From NCBI GenBank assembly GCA_027487515.1, contig JAIYDL010000010.1, positions 1 through 64,000 on the forward strand: DNA of 64,000 nucleotides, in the 5' to 3' direction. This document shows, in pieces, positions 16,231-24,860 of the stretch. Under the pieces are notes generated by a model. That model worked only from the letters and a program-made list of their open reading frames with translations, ran no database searches and had not been told where the DNA came from. The stretch's first letter is position 1. Every line of letters starts with the position of its first letter. The DNA is from Pseudomonadota bacterium (GTDB lineage: Bacteria; Bdellovibrionota; Bacteriovoracia; Bacteriovoracales; Bacteriovoracaceae). The position numbers were made by a program, and so were the translations under genes.

Positions 16231-17052
16231 ATGATAATGACAGAATTGATGATCCTTTATTTTTTTCTCGGTATTGGTTTTGTCTTGGCCCCGCTAATGA
16301 CGAACCGATTTTTTCTCAATAACTCCAAAGTCTATTCCACGGCTCACAAAGTTGTTTTATCTTTGCTACTCGTCGGCGCGTGCTTGCCCGTGAATCACTT
16401 CGCGTTTATGTGGCCTCTTTTTTGTGTGCTCGGGTTCATCTTGTATTTAGTAAGAAAAGATCGTCCCGTTTTTTTCGTGAGGAATTGGGTTCATACGATT
16501 CCTTTTTTATTCAGTCTCATTTCGGCGACTTGGTTCTACGCAGGAGTCCACGATCTCCAACTCCTTGGCTATGACCGTGTTTGGAGTTTTTACGCCGCAC
16601 TCCACGGGATATTTTTAGGATGGTTGTTTGTTGGTAGCCTAGCTTTTTTGTCGGCCGGGCGGGAGTTAAGGAGGCCCTATCATTTTTGCTGCTACCTCTC
16701 TTTCACATTTTTTTTGTTTGTTGCGCTTGGAATTGATGGAATCCCGCATGTGAAGCGTTTGGGAGTCATCGGTCTGTCCATCATGGTGCCCATGGTGGTT
16801 GGTGCCCATGCTTTCATGTCTCATAAAGGCCAAAGGAGCTCCCGCTGGTTATCCACTCTCAGTTTTTGCTCGGTGATTGCCTCTATGTCCTTGGCGCTTC
16901 TGAATGAATTTTGGTTTTCTGCGCCCAAGCTTGTCCATGGGATTCCGCTCATGGTCCTGGGTCATGGCCTCTTGAATTCGGTCATTTCCATTCCCTGTTT
17001 TTTTCTAGCAGTTCGCGCCGAGCAGGCGGAACTTTCACATTGTTCTCCTTAG
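16231..17052 (+). CDS. YndJ-like polytopic membrane protein
   Basis: The 273-residue product has seven or eight hydrophobic segments spread over its whole length. The conserved-looking parts are AALHGIFLGWLFVG in the middle and VLGHGLLNSVIS near the C-terminus; His-Gly and Asn in such helices recall the YndJ family, whose biochemical role is not established. The start may be ATG 16231 or 16237; neither has a strong ribosome binding site. It is divergent from the CrtA-like gene and convergent with the NHL-repeat gene. That it is an integral inner-membrane protein is firm; the family name is tentative. Confidence 0.55.
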   Translation: MIMTELMILYFFLGIGFVLAPLMTNRFFLNNSKVYSTAHKVVLSLLLVGACLPVNHFAFMWPLFCVLGFILYLVRKDRPVFFVRNWVHTIPFLFSLISATWFYAGVHDLQLLGYDRVWSFYAALHGIFLGWLFVGSLAFLSAGRELRRPYHFCCYLSFTFFLFVALGIDGIPHVKRLGVIGLSIMVPMVVGAHAFMSHKGQRSSRWLSTLSFCSVIASMSLALLNEFWFSAPKLVHGIPLMVLGHGLLNSVISIPCFFLAVRAEQAELSHCSP

Positions 17053-17083
17053 GTCAGAGGTCCAGGTCGAAGGAGCGATGGCC

Positions 17084-20000
17084 CTAATGAACTTTGAAGA
17101 GGGCCCTGTGCTCAGAATTGATAAAGATACCACTCGGTGTGATGGATATGTACATTGGGCGGTAGAGTTTTGCACTGGACAAATCTCCTGCCTTATCGAT
17201 GCGCGATTCAGATACGCCAAGCCAGGTGGTCGTCGTACCAGTGTTCGGGTTCATTCGGCGGATGCTTCCGTTGGACGCGTCAGAAAGATAGAGAAATTTT
17301 CCGTCAGACTGGATGCTCGACGGATTCGACAATAACACCTCTGCCCCTGGCCCGTCGTTGGCGCCCCTCACGCCTGCGGTACCCGCTAATGTAGTTACAG
17401 TGTTTGAGTTTGTGAGGTCAATTTTTCGAATGAGACTGTTTGAGAAATCTGCGACGTACAAATGGTTTTCGAGCCAAGCCAAGCCCAAGGGGTCTGAAAA
17501 GCTTGCTGCGGTGCCTGCTCCGTCAAGGGACCCGGCCACACCAGAGGTCCCTGCGATGGTCGTGACCTGAAGATCCGCGACCCGCAACTTTCGAATGAGC
17601 TGGTTCTCTGTGTCCGAGATGTATAAATCAGTCCCATCCGTTGTGATCATTTCCGGAAGGTTGAACCTGGCACTACTGCCAGTTCCGTCACTGTCTCCAG
17701 TTTGCAAAGGAGATCCAGCGATGGTTGAGACTGTGTCCGCTTGTAAATCAATCTTCCGGACCGTACTGCTTGATCGGTCGACAACGTAAAGATTCTTTCC
17801 GATAGATGTTATGCCGATGGGTCTGTGGAATCGTGCCGAAAGTCGTGCGCCATCGACCGTCCCTGGACTCTTCCGGCTTCCGGCGAAGACTGTTCTTGAC
17901 CCCGAGGAATCAATTTTCCAGATGATGTGATCGTCGTGATCTGTTGCGTAGAGAACCCCATCGACCTCGGCCATAGTTCTAAATCTCGGAGTCACTTCCT
18001 GGCCTTTCCCATTGCTACTTCCATTCGCGGAAGTTTTTCCGGCGATGATGGAGGTTGATCCTGAGGCCGTGTCTACCTTCAGGATTGTCCGACCGCTGGT
18101 GTTAGAGACGAAGAGATTACTGCCGGAAATGGCGAGGCCCCGGGGGGTAACCAATCTGCTATAAGTTCCGAGGTCTCCCGCAAAAGAAGTGATGGTATCC
18201 GTATTCCCGGCAAGCGTTGTTACGCTAAAAGTGACTAAGTTCATTTTCCTGATCAAGCTATTACTAGAATCTGCAATGTACAGATAGTTGGCGTCCTTGG
18301 CGAGGCTTGCTGGATTCTTAAACAACGCTGCACTCCCAGTCCCGTTCGTCTCCCCACTCGTCGCAGAGGTTCCTGCAACTGTGGTAACCACGCCACCTGA
18401 CACGCTTATTTTCCGCAGCGTGTGTCCGGCGTAATCGGAGACGTACAAATATGTCCCATCGCCCGTGATGCCCCAGGGTCCATTGAACCTTGCGCTAGTC
18501 CCGGTACCATCGAGGACTCCTTGGGAGCTTCCGGCGAACGTAGAGACCTGAATGTTATTCAGGTCGGAGAGATCCACCCGACGGATCTTATGGTTAGAAT
18601 AGTCCGCGACAAAGAGGTCTGAGCCTTCGACCCAAAGATCTCTGGGCGCTCGTAAGCGGGCGGTCGCTCCGGAGACCGTCGTGCCGGCCGAAGGAACATT
18701 CCCCAAGGTTCCGCACAACCCAACAATCGTGGTCACGTTTCCGGAGCCGTCGATCCGTCGAATGCAGTTCCCAGCGGAATCAGAAATGAGCCAGTTGGTT
18801 CCGAATTTAGCGATCCCCCCTGGAGTATTGAATCTTGCTGTCGCTGTAGTTCCATCGGTCGTGCCTGCTCGCCCTGGTACTCCGGCGACAAGACTCACGC
18901 TGTCTGACGTCAGATTGAGTTTGCGGATGGTGTGCGAGTAATCTTCAGTGAAGTAAAGTTCATTGCCATCGACGTAAAGTCCGTAGGTCGGCATCAGAGT
19001 CGCAACGTCTTGAGGATTGTACCCTGCGGTGAGGACTTCTGAGGGACCGAGGATTGAACTCACCGCACCTGTGGAGAGGACAAGTTTTTTTATCTTCCTT
19101 GAGGTTTTTGAGTTGATGTAGGCGAGATCTGGTTCCACCAAGACGATGCCACTGATACCGCCGATTCGAGCACTGCTCCCGACTCCGTCAACATCACCGC
19201 TGTAGTCACCACCGAGGCCCGCGAGGTCTGTCGCGATGCCTGTGCTGACATCTACTTTCTTAATGACACCAGATCCGTTGTCAGCAGCGTAGAGGTATCC
19301 TCCATCATAGATCATACTCCGCATCGAAAAATAGTTCATGTCGGCCGCCGTTGCTCCATTGATCCAGCCAATCTTCTGGGAGCCGGAAAGGGTCGTAACG
19401 GCGCCGCTGGCGATGTCAATTTTTCGAATGACTCGATTCCCGTCATAGATGTAAAAGGCGCTGCCATCATGAGTGATCGCGCTGGGTGCGTTGAACCTCG
19501 CCAGCAGCGGATCGCTCCCGTGGTTCACAAGGCCGTTCACGGACCCTGCGTAGGTGGTGACTACCCCTGAAGGGCTGACTTTCCGAATCCGATCGTTGGA
19601 GTAGTCGCACACATAGAGTTCTCCTCCCAGGTAGGTGATGCCAAAGGGGTTCTTGAAGAGAGCACTCGTGCCAGTTCCGTCTGTTAAGCCTGTCGTTCCT
19701 GCGACACCGGCCAGAGTCGTGACCTCTAGGGTGGCCAGATCCAGTTTCCGAATCGTGTGGTTGTTATAGTCTGAGATATACAGTGAAGCTCCATCGGAAG
19801 CGAGGCCTTGGATCGTGTTAAATCTTGCCTCAAGGCCGAACCCGTCCACGGAGCCCGAAAAATCAATGTTCCCCGCGACTGTTGTGACCGAGGGATTTTC
19901 GGGGTCACTGACGTCGATTTTCCTGATTCCGTGTTTGTCTCCGAGAAAAACGTTGGAACCGACTTTCACCATGGGCTCAGGAGACTGGAATCGAGCTTCA

Positions 20001-20473
20001 TTGCCCGCTCCGTCAGCACTCCCCAGAATGTTAAGGTTTCCAGACCAGAGATCCATGGTCGAAACAATCCGAAACGAAGGGCTCACAGAGACTCTCAAGA
20101 CGTCGTCTTCGCCGTAACCGAGGAGCCGAAGTTTTCCCTTCAGAGTGGAGGTCGAGGGGACGGTCCAAGAGATATGCTTAGGAGCTGTTTGGTAGATTTT
20201 GATCGTGTTGTAGTTCACCCCATCGGCCGCGTATTGGAAAACGAGCTTTTTGAATTCTCCACCGGCCCCGAGCTTGATCTTAAGGGTATCTCCTGCTCGA
20301 TAGATCGGGTCGATTCCTTTAAGAGACAGCGAGGTCTTTTCCGAGCCTGGTAGAGTGACTTCGACCTTGCAACTACTTAAGGCCAGGAAGGCCACAAGAC
20401 AGCAACCCAACGCTCCACAAAATCGAGTGAGTTTTTTGGTTAAGGGGCCCAGATAAGATTTATGATGAGTCAT
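17084..20473 (-). CDS. NHL-repeat beta-propeller lipoprotein
   Basis: The 1129-residue product starts with a lipoprotein signal (LALSSC; lipidated Cys about residue 35). An Ig-like N-terminal part (about 40-140) is followed by about 17 tandem units of 50-60 residues from about 150 to the end. Each unit has the pattern (A/S)RFxxPxGI..DGxxLYISDxxNHxIRKxDLxxxxVTTLAG, which is the NHL signature. Seventeen or eighteen blades would make about three six-bladed propellers. Such proteins are usually exposed binding scaffolds. The gene is flanked by the YndJ-like gene (convergent) and, divergently, a lectin protein with a predicted propeller. No catalytic motif is seen. Confidence 0.88.
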   Translation of the reverse strand: MTHHKSYLGPLTKKLTRFCGALGCCLVAFLALSSCKVEVTLPGSEKTSLSLKGIDPIYRAGDTLKIKLGAGGEFKKLVFQYAADGVNYNTIKIYQTAPKHISWTVPSTSTLKGKLRLLGYGEDDVLRVSVSPSFRIVSTMDLWSGNLNILGSADGAGNEARFQSPEPMVKVGSNVFLGDKHGIRKIDVSDPENPSVTTVAGNIDFSGSVDGFGLEARFNTIQGLASDGASLYISDYNNHTIRKLDLATLEVTTLAGVAGTTGLTDGTGTSALFKNPFGITYLGGELYVCDYSNDRIRKVSPSGVVTTYAGSVNGLVNHGSDPLLARFNAPSAITHDGSAFYIYDGNRVIRKIDIASGAVTTLSGSQKIGWINGATAADMNYFSMRSMIYDGGYLYAADNGSGVIKKVDVSTGIATDLAGLGGDYSGDVDGVGSSARIGGISGIVLVEPDLAYINSKTSRKIKKLVLSTGAVSSILGPSEVLTAGYNPQDVATLMPTYGLYVDGNELYFTEDYSHTIRKLNLTSDSVSLVAGVPGRAGTTDGTTATARFNTPGGIAKFGTNWLISDSAGNCIRRIDGSGNVTTIVGLCGTLGNVPSAGTTVSGATARLRAPRDLWVEGSDLFVADYSNHKIRRVDLSDLNNIQVSTFAGSSQGVLDGTGTSARFNGPWGITGDGTYLYVSDYAGHTLRKISVSGGVVTTVAGTSATSGETNGTGSAALFKNPASLAKDANYLYIADSSNSLIRKMNLVTFSVTTLAGNTDTITSFAGDLGTYSRLVTPRGLAISGSNLFVSNTSGRTILKVDTASGSTSIIAGKTSANGSSNGKGQEVTPRFRTMAEVDGVLYATDHDDHIIWKIDSSGSRTVFAGSRKSPGTVDGARLSARFHRPIGITSIGKNLYVVDRSSSTVRKIDLQADTVSTIAGSPLQTGDSDGTGSSARFNLPEMITTDGTDLYISDTENQLIRKLRVADLQVTTIAGTSGVAGSLDGAGTAASFSDPLGLAWLENHLYVADFSNSLIRKIDLTNSNTVTTLAGTAGVRGANDGPGAEVLLSNPSSIQSDGKFLYLSDASNGSIRRMNPNTGTTTTWLGVSESRIDKAGDLSSAKLYRPMYISITPSGIFINSEHRALFKVH

Positions 20474-20512
20474 GCTTTAGTCTATCGACACTGTTTAGTG
20501 TTTTCTTCTCTT

Positions 20513-20532
20513 GGGGTCAGGCACTTCACCCC
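20513..20532. repeat. Short REP-like palindrome (core GGGGTCAGGCAC)
   Basis: A 20-base imperfect palindrome begins GGGGT and ends ACCCC in the intergenic region between the divergent NHL and lectin genes. The core GGGGTCAG(G/A)CAC recurs on the opposite strand in the hairpin at 51601-51624. Short intergenic palindromes with this core are known as REP-type elements in several genomes; only two copies are seen here. Confidence 0.35.
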
Positions 20533-20696
20533 TAATTTCGTTTAAGCTCACCCTGATGATGTGGGCACCAACCAGTCAAATTATTTTTATGGGGAGATAA
20601 ACGGAAGTGATTTAGAAGTAGACCTCTAAAGGTAGTGAGTTTATTCCGATTTAACTTTCTTGGTGAACTCGTCGATAGAGGGTTATCCCGAATTTA

Positions 20697-22883
20697 TTGG
20701 AGATCATCATGTTTATTAAAACTTTCGCAGTTTCGCTCGTGTTGTTGGCCGCTGCAGCCTCTGCCCCTGCCAGCGCGGGTGTCTGTTGGATCAACCTTGC
20801 CGGCCAGTGCCAGCATGACAATCCTCAGGCCCCTAAGAATGATTGGTTCCAGGAACCCTGGTATCCACCTGCACACACTGATCAAGTCCAGTGTATGCAA
20901 AGGGCCGCCGACTTCCAAAGATGGTGCGGTAGCACCTTCACTTATGCCTCTCACTACGATGACCAGGGCCGGAATGCTTTCTTGCTTCTGACGAACCTGA
21001 AACCACAGGTCTTTACGTTAAGGGTCGGGCACGCGTTACCAATGGATGATTTATGGGCCAACCCTAATGGGAAGTTGTATTTTCAGACCGATGGGAATCT
21101 CGTCCTGAGGCAAGGTGAGACACCACTTGCCGCCTCGAGCTGGGCCGAAAACAACAGCGTCACAGGAAAGTTTGCGGGACAGGAATGTTCCAACTGCAAG
21201 GCCGAACTTGGGTGGAACGGGGAGCTCATCCTCTCCGATAACAACGGCACGCCTTACTGGCGGACCTACACGGGAGGAAATCCAGGGGCGCGGATGCTCC
21301 TTGGATCGAGTAACCCGACCATGTCTTTTGTCGATCCCTGGGGATCGCCCCTTTGGACGAGTCAGTATGCCTCCCCTGGACGGAGTTCGAATCGGTGGGT
21401 AACAACAAATCCTAGGAAAGTGAACTACACAGGGGCCGAATGTGCTGGTGACGTCAACGGCTGTCGCAACGCCGTCAGCTGGACACAGATCCCTGGCCCC
21501 GGCATGACAGACTACTTCATCGGTCGTGCGAAAGACTTCGACAGAGTCGAGTGTAATGGGCCCAACGGAGAATGTAACATCACGGGAGAGTATTTCACAC
21601 TTTCGATCGGACGGATGAACTGGAGCACTAACCAGATCGAACTCCAAGGCAAGGTGGTTGATCTTTACTCAGCGCCAAGAGACTTTCAGGGTGGGAAATA
21701 CCGCCTGACGAACATCTACGATCCTTCCATCATGCACGATGGCAACGAGTACTGGGTTGCCTTTGAGTGCGGGGGTGAAGACTACTACCGGAATCCTTCG
21801 AGGATTCCAGGTTGGGCTGCCTCTTGTATGGCGCCGATTCGGTTTGGTGCTAACGGTGGGTTAGATGTTGGGAGAGCGTACGTTGCCGTCTTAGGTGTCA
21901 ACGCCTATCCCAATGATCCGTACCACATGTCTGCGTCTGTGCCGAAGTTGTTTAGAGATGACGATGGCAGAGTCTATTTGTACTGGACAGTGATTAAGGC
22001 GCGACTCTGGCCAGATCTTTTCCAAGAAAGCATCACGACCCGCGGGATTGAGCTCGTGTATCAAAACAATCGTTGGGAACCGAAGGACTACGGAATTGAG
22101 ATGCCAGCGAATCATCCGTTATCCCAAGAGGTGTTTGGTACAGAACCAGAAAGACCAGGGATGGAGATGACGGCCGATGCGGCCCAGATCACGAAGTTTA
22201 ACGGAAGCTACTACCTGATCGGTCACCAAGGTGGTTGTACTGATCCGCGGGCGGCGCAGCCTGGGTGCTATCGGATGACGATCCGCAAGTCCGGATCGCC
22301 ATTGGGGAACCGCATCTTTAACCAGGCCCGAGTCCCAGAGCATCAGTTGCCTTCGAACAGTACGCAGTACCCCCGCTTCTTGTTTGCCCCGGACGGAAAC
22401 CTCCGAGTGCTGGGTCATTTCTCGGATTCTTATGTGAGTGACAACAAGGTTGAAAATGGAACCATCATGTTCGACATCAACCCGGCCTCGAACTTCATCT
22501 ATCCATGGGTGGCCGTCCATACCGATCCAACGGCAACCACCGTCACTCAGCTCTATCGAATGATTCTAAAACGTGATCCCGACGTGGGTGGGTTGCAGTG
22601 GTACACCAATGCTCTCTTCCAGGGATACACGCACCGCCAGATCCTTACGATTATGGCACACTCCCAAGAGGCCCGGGTGCTTTACGGGGCCCAGAGTCTT
22701 CCGCGACCAGAGTTTGTTAATAACGTCTGGTACCGGATCCTTGGGTACGGATTGTCCCAGCCGAACTTGGACATCTACGCGAACGCTTACGCTGATCCAC
22801 GGGATCCGCTAGATCTGGTGTACGATTTACTGAACAGCGCCGAGTTTAGAGCGAGGTCCGTCGACGTTGCTCCGGTGTTCTAG
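20697..22883 (+). CDS. Secreted lectin / GH43-like propeller / DUF4214 protein
   Basis: The call follows from the domain order in the 728-residue product. A signal peptide occupies about residues 1-27. A Cys domain (about 28-95; CWI, DWFQ, CMQRAADFQRWCG, YAS) is shared with the 532-residue lectin protein at 11828. A B-lectin-like domain (about 100-215) has partly degenerate sugar motifs (FQTDGNLVL, LGWNGELIL). A central part (about 240-610) has blade-like repeats such as DPSIMHDGNEYWVAFEC and ITKFNGSYYLIGH, resembling five-bladed glycoside hydrolase families like GH43. The C-terminus (about 620-725; LYRMILKRDPDVGGLQWY) is a DUF4214 domain, often found in surface and S-layer-type proteins. A role in extracellular glycan binding or cleavage is inferred; catalytic residues were not identified. 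Confidence 0.75.
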   Translation: MEIIMFIKTFAVSLVLLAAAASAPASAGVCWINLAGQCQHDNPQAPKNDWFQEPWYPPAHTDQVQCMQRAADFQRWCGSTFTYASHYDDQGRNAFLLLTNLKPQVFTLRVGHALPMDDLWANPNGKLYFQTDGNLVLRQGETPLAASSWAENNSVTGKFAGQECSNCKAELGWNGELILSDNNGTPYWRTYTGGNPGARMLLGSSNPTMSFVDPWGSPLWTSQYASPGRSSNRWVTTNPRKVNYTGAECAGDVNGCRNAVSWTQIPGPGMTDYFIGRAKDFDRVECNGPNGECNITGEYFTLSIGRMNWSTNQIELQGKVVDLYSAPRDFQGGKYRLTNIYDPSIMHDGNEYWVAFECGGEDYYRNPSRIPGWAASCMAPIRFGANGGLDVGRAYVAVLGVNAYPNDPYHMSASVPKLFRDDDGRVYLYWTVIKARLWPDLFQESITTRGIELVYQNNRWEPKDYGIEMPANHPLSQEVFGTEPERPGMEMTADAAQITKFNGSYYLIGHQGGCTDPRAAQPGCYRMTIRKSGSPLGNRIFNQARVPEHQLPSNSTQYPRFLFAPDGNLRVLGHFSDSYVSDNKVENGTIMFDINPASNFIYPWVAVHTDPTATTVTQLYRMILKRDPDVGGLQWYTNALFQGYTHRQILTIMAHSQEARVLYGAQSLPRPEFVNNVWYRILGYGLSQPNLDIYANAYADPRDPLDLVYDLLNSAEFRARSVDVAPVF

Positions 22884-22907
22884 CAGAAGTTAAAGTTTCA
22901 ATTCCTA

Positions 22908-22945
22908 GTTCACAAGCTCAAGAAGTCATTCTTCAGCTTGTGAAC
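22908..22945. terminator. Strong hairpin between convergent genes, no U-tract
   Basis: GTTCACAAGCT (22908-22918) and AGCTTGTGAAC (22935-22945) form a perfect 11-bp stem, with an inner GAAG/CTTC stem extending it. It lies midway between the ends of the lectin gene and the 192-residue membrane protein gene, so it probably ends or protects both transcripts. Neither strand has a T-run. Confidence 0.5.
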
Positions 22946-22994
22946 TTCAGGATTTAAACAGGAGACACAGGCCACGGAGAACGCACAGAGCGTT

Positions 22995-23573
22995 CTATTT
23001 TTTGTTTTTCCGAGTTGGAAGTTTGAGTGGCTTGGCCATGTTCATAAAGGCCGGCGGAATCGGTCTGACCATTCCAGCAGGTGGCGACGCCGAGCTTACC
23101 GAAGAAGCGGAAGAGCTCTTCTTGGCAATCTCCTGTGCTCTCTCGTGGAGGGCCGGGTATTTCTCACCAATTTTCTTCACGAAGTCCAGGCAGACGTACT
23201 GAAGGCCCTTGTACTTCTCGGGATCTTTTCCTTCAATGCAATCTTGGTAAGTATCCAGGAGCTTGGCGGCAGAGCCTTCGGTTTCGCTTTCTTCTCTAAA
23301 CTCCGCCATGGCGGATTCTAAGGCCTTCAAAGGCGCCGCCCTCTGAGTGACGTTGTCTTGAGCGTCTGCTGCCTTGGGAGCTGGTGTGGGAGGTTGAACT
23401 ATTCCACCGACGAGGGGATTCGCTTGGACCAGAGGTGGATTCTTTGGGCCAAAGGACTTGGAAAGGTCAGGTAGCTCCGACCTCGATGGTCGAGAGTAAA
23501 AGTACCCGACCACCCCAGCTGCAAAGACGAGCGTCGCTAGGATGAGAGGGATCGTTGCTCGAGGACTATTCAT
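22995..23573 (-). CDS. Single-pass membrane-anchored protein, paralogue of the 11268-11801 gene
   Basis: The 192-residue product has a transmembrane anchor at about residues 7-25, a Pro/Ala-rich linker, a helical domain with YQDC..........YVC matching the 177-residue protein at 11268 (YKDC..........PVC), and a basic tail rich in Pro and Lys. The ATG at 23573 is preceded by GGAAG at five bases; an ATG at 23585 is the alternative. It is convergent with the lectin/propeller gene, whereas at the other locus the lectin and this family are co-directional. The repeated neighbourhood suggests a functional pair. No enzyme motif. Confidence 0.7.
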   Translation of the reverse strand: MNSPRATIPLILATLVFAAGVVGYFYSRPSRSELPDLSKSFGPKNPPLVQANPLVGGIVQPPTPAPKAADAQDNVTQRAAPLKALESAMAEFREESETEGSAAKLLDTYQDCIEGKDPEKYKGLQYVCLDFVKKIGEKYPALHERAQEIAKKSSSASSVSSASPPAGMVRPIPPAFMNMAKPLKLPTRKNKK

Positions 23574-23795
23574 GTAAACTTCCATCGTTCTTGAGAGCTA
23601 TGAAATCTTGTTTTAGTACCGGGAGATGTCAGTACTAGGTTATACAGATTTGGAATCGAGTCAATATGTCCTGACACTTTACTGCTTTTATGATTTTCTC
23701 TTGGAAAGAGAAAGTTGATCGCGGTGGTCAGACCTTCGCTTGATCGGATCTCGATCTCGGATTCACTGAGACGCATCTCGTTTCCGATCCTTTGA

Positions 23796-24279
23796 AGAAT
23801 CCCCCAGCCGCGTTTATTGTTTGGCCCTAACGCTCAAGGCTTCCTCCTCGATTCGAACCTCTTTGACGACCCTCACCGAGACGTTTTTTTGGATGTGAAG
23901 ACCAGGTCCACAGATTAAGTCTCGAGCGCTCTTGGAGTGAATTCTCGGCGACTTTTTCGCCTGGTTCGCTATAATTTCGGTATGACGACAACCCACTTTA
24001 TTGACGACCTCAATCCTTTGACGTCTATTAATGATTTTACGGATGGTGATCGACTGCGGCGAACAGCAGACTCGGGACATAAAGCGGTACCTCGATCAGA
24101 AGCATCGGAGAGATGATTTATTTTACGGTACTCTTGAAACCGATCGCTCACTCATGACCTGCAACGTCGATGGGCTTGGGCACGGCGAACACATCCATGT
24201 TATTGACGCTGATAATGGCGGCTACGCAGTGGCTGCCATAGAACTTAAAACTCAAATGAAGCCCTCGGAGGCCTTATGA
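23796..24279 (+). pseudogene. Broken gene, translationally linked to the next gene
   Basis: One frame reads protein-like sequence from 23796 (LLFGPNAQGFLLDSNLFDD, then FLDV) through a single TAA at 23916-23918, and continues (HFIDDLNPLTSINDFTDGD) to a TGA at 24114. The adjacent frame then carries on (LFYGTLETDRSLMTCNVDG, then HGEHIHVIDADNGGYAVAA) to a TGA at 24277-24279, which overlaps the ATG of the next gene by four bases. The pattern is one gene disrupted by one stop and one frameshift. The 82-residue ORF 24031-24279 alone could still be translated. The family is not recognised. Confidence 0.5.
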
Positions 24280-24629
24280 ACTTGTCCCTGCTCCTCGTCC
24301 TTTTCCTCTTTGCTCCTTTTTCACTGGCGCAGGTGACGGAGAAATCTCTGCGACCGCTGAGGTTCGTCGAGGCCAAGGTCTTGAACGATAGTGATGGGTT
24401 ACCACCCAAAATCCAAATGATCATTGAAGTCCTTTGTCAGGAGGAAGTCGTTAAAGTCATCCGTCACGATGAGGTCGACCCAAAGACCAAGAAAGTGACG
24501 ATCGCGCTGGGCGCTCTCGTGCGAGAGAATCCCCTTAGTCGTTGCACTGGCAAAAAGCGTGAACTCTCTGTCTATGCTGGTGCAACCTTTTCAGGGCAGG
24601 CCTATGAACTCATGCGAATCAAAAAATAA
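24276..24629 (+). CDS. Small secreted protein
   Basis: The 117-residue product has a signal peptide (about residues 1-18, ending in SLAQ). The mature part is a basic, beta-rich domain of about 95 residues with two Cys (LCQEE and SRCTG) that could pair. The ATG at 24276 is preceded by GGAGG, and it overlaps the stop of the broken upstream gene (ATGA), so it was probably the second gene of a coupled pair. A small hairpin follows at 24631. Function unknown. Confidence 0.6.
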   Translation: MNLSLLLVLFLFAPFSLAQVTEKSLRPLRFVEAKVLNDSDGLPPKIQMIIEVLCQEEVVKVIRHDEVDPKTKKVTIALGALVRENPLSRCTGKKRELSVYAGATFSGQAYELMRIKK

Positions 24630-24630
24630 A

Positions 24631-24649
24631 GTGTTCTTCCCGAGAACAC
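24631..24649 (+). terminator. Small hairpin after the 117-residue secreted protein gene
   Basis: GTGTTCT (24631-24637) and AGAACAC (24643-24649) form a perfect 7-bp stem with a 5-base loop just after the stop codon. There is no T-tract, so termination is uncertain. Confidence 0.35.
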
Positions 24650-24860
24650 CTACAGCACGTTCCAGTGAAGGATCGGCACGGGGAGTTTTTTGAGATTTGT
24701 TGTAAATTTTACAGGCTCGCCTCTGTCCTTCGCCTTGTATCATGTTGAAGTTCCTCTGCGTTTTGTTGTTTGCTCCCTAGGCCATCACATTTGACACTGA
24801 TGAGTTCCTGCGATATTGAATTTTTGGTTTGATTTTCAACCATCAAAAAATGAGGCTTCA

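Noticed and set aside
19808-20353. 181-codon plus-strand frame within the NHL gene
   Set aside because: It is antisense to the NHL-repeat lipoprotein gene, which has strong repeat evidence.
24031-24279. 82-residue ORF as an independent intact gene
   Set aside because: Protein-like sequence continues upstream in the neighbouring frame, and no ribosome binding site precedes 24031, so it is read as the last part of a broken gene.
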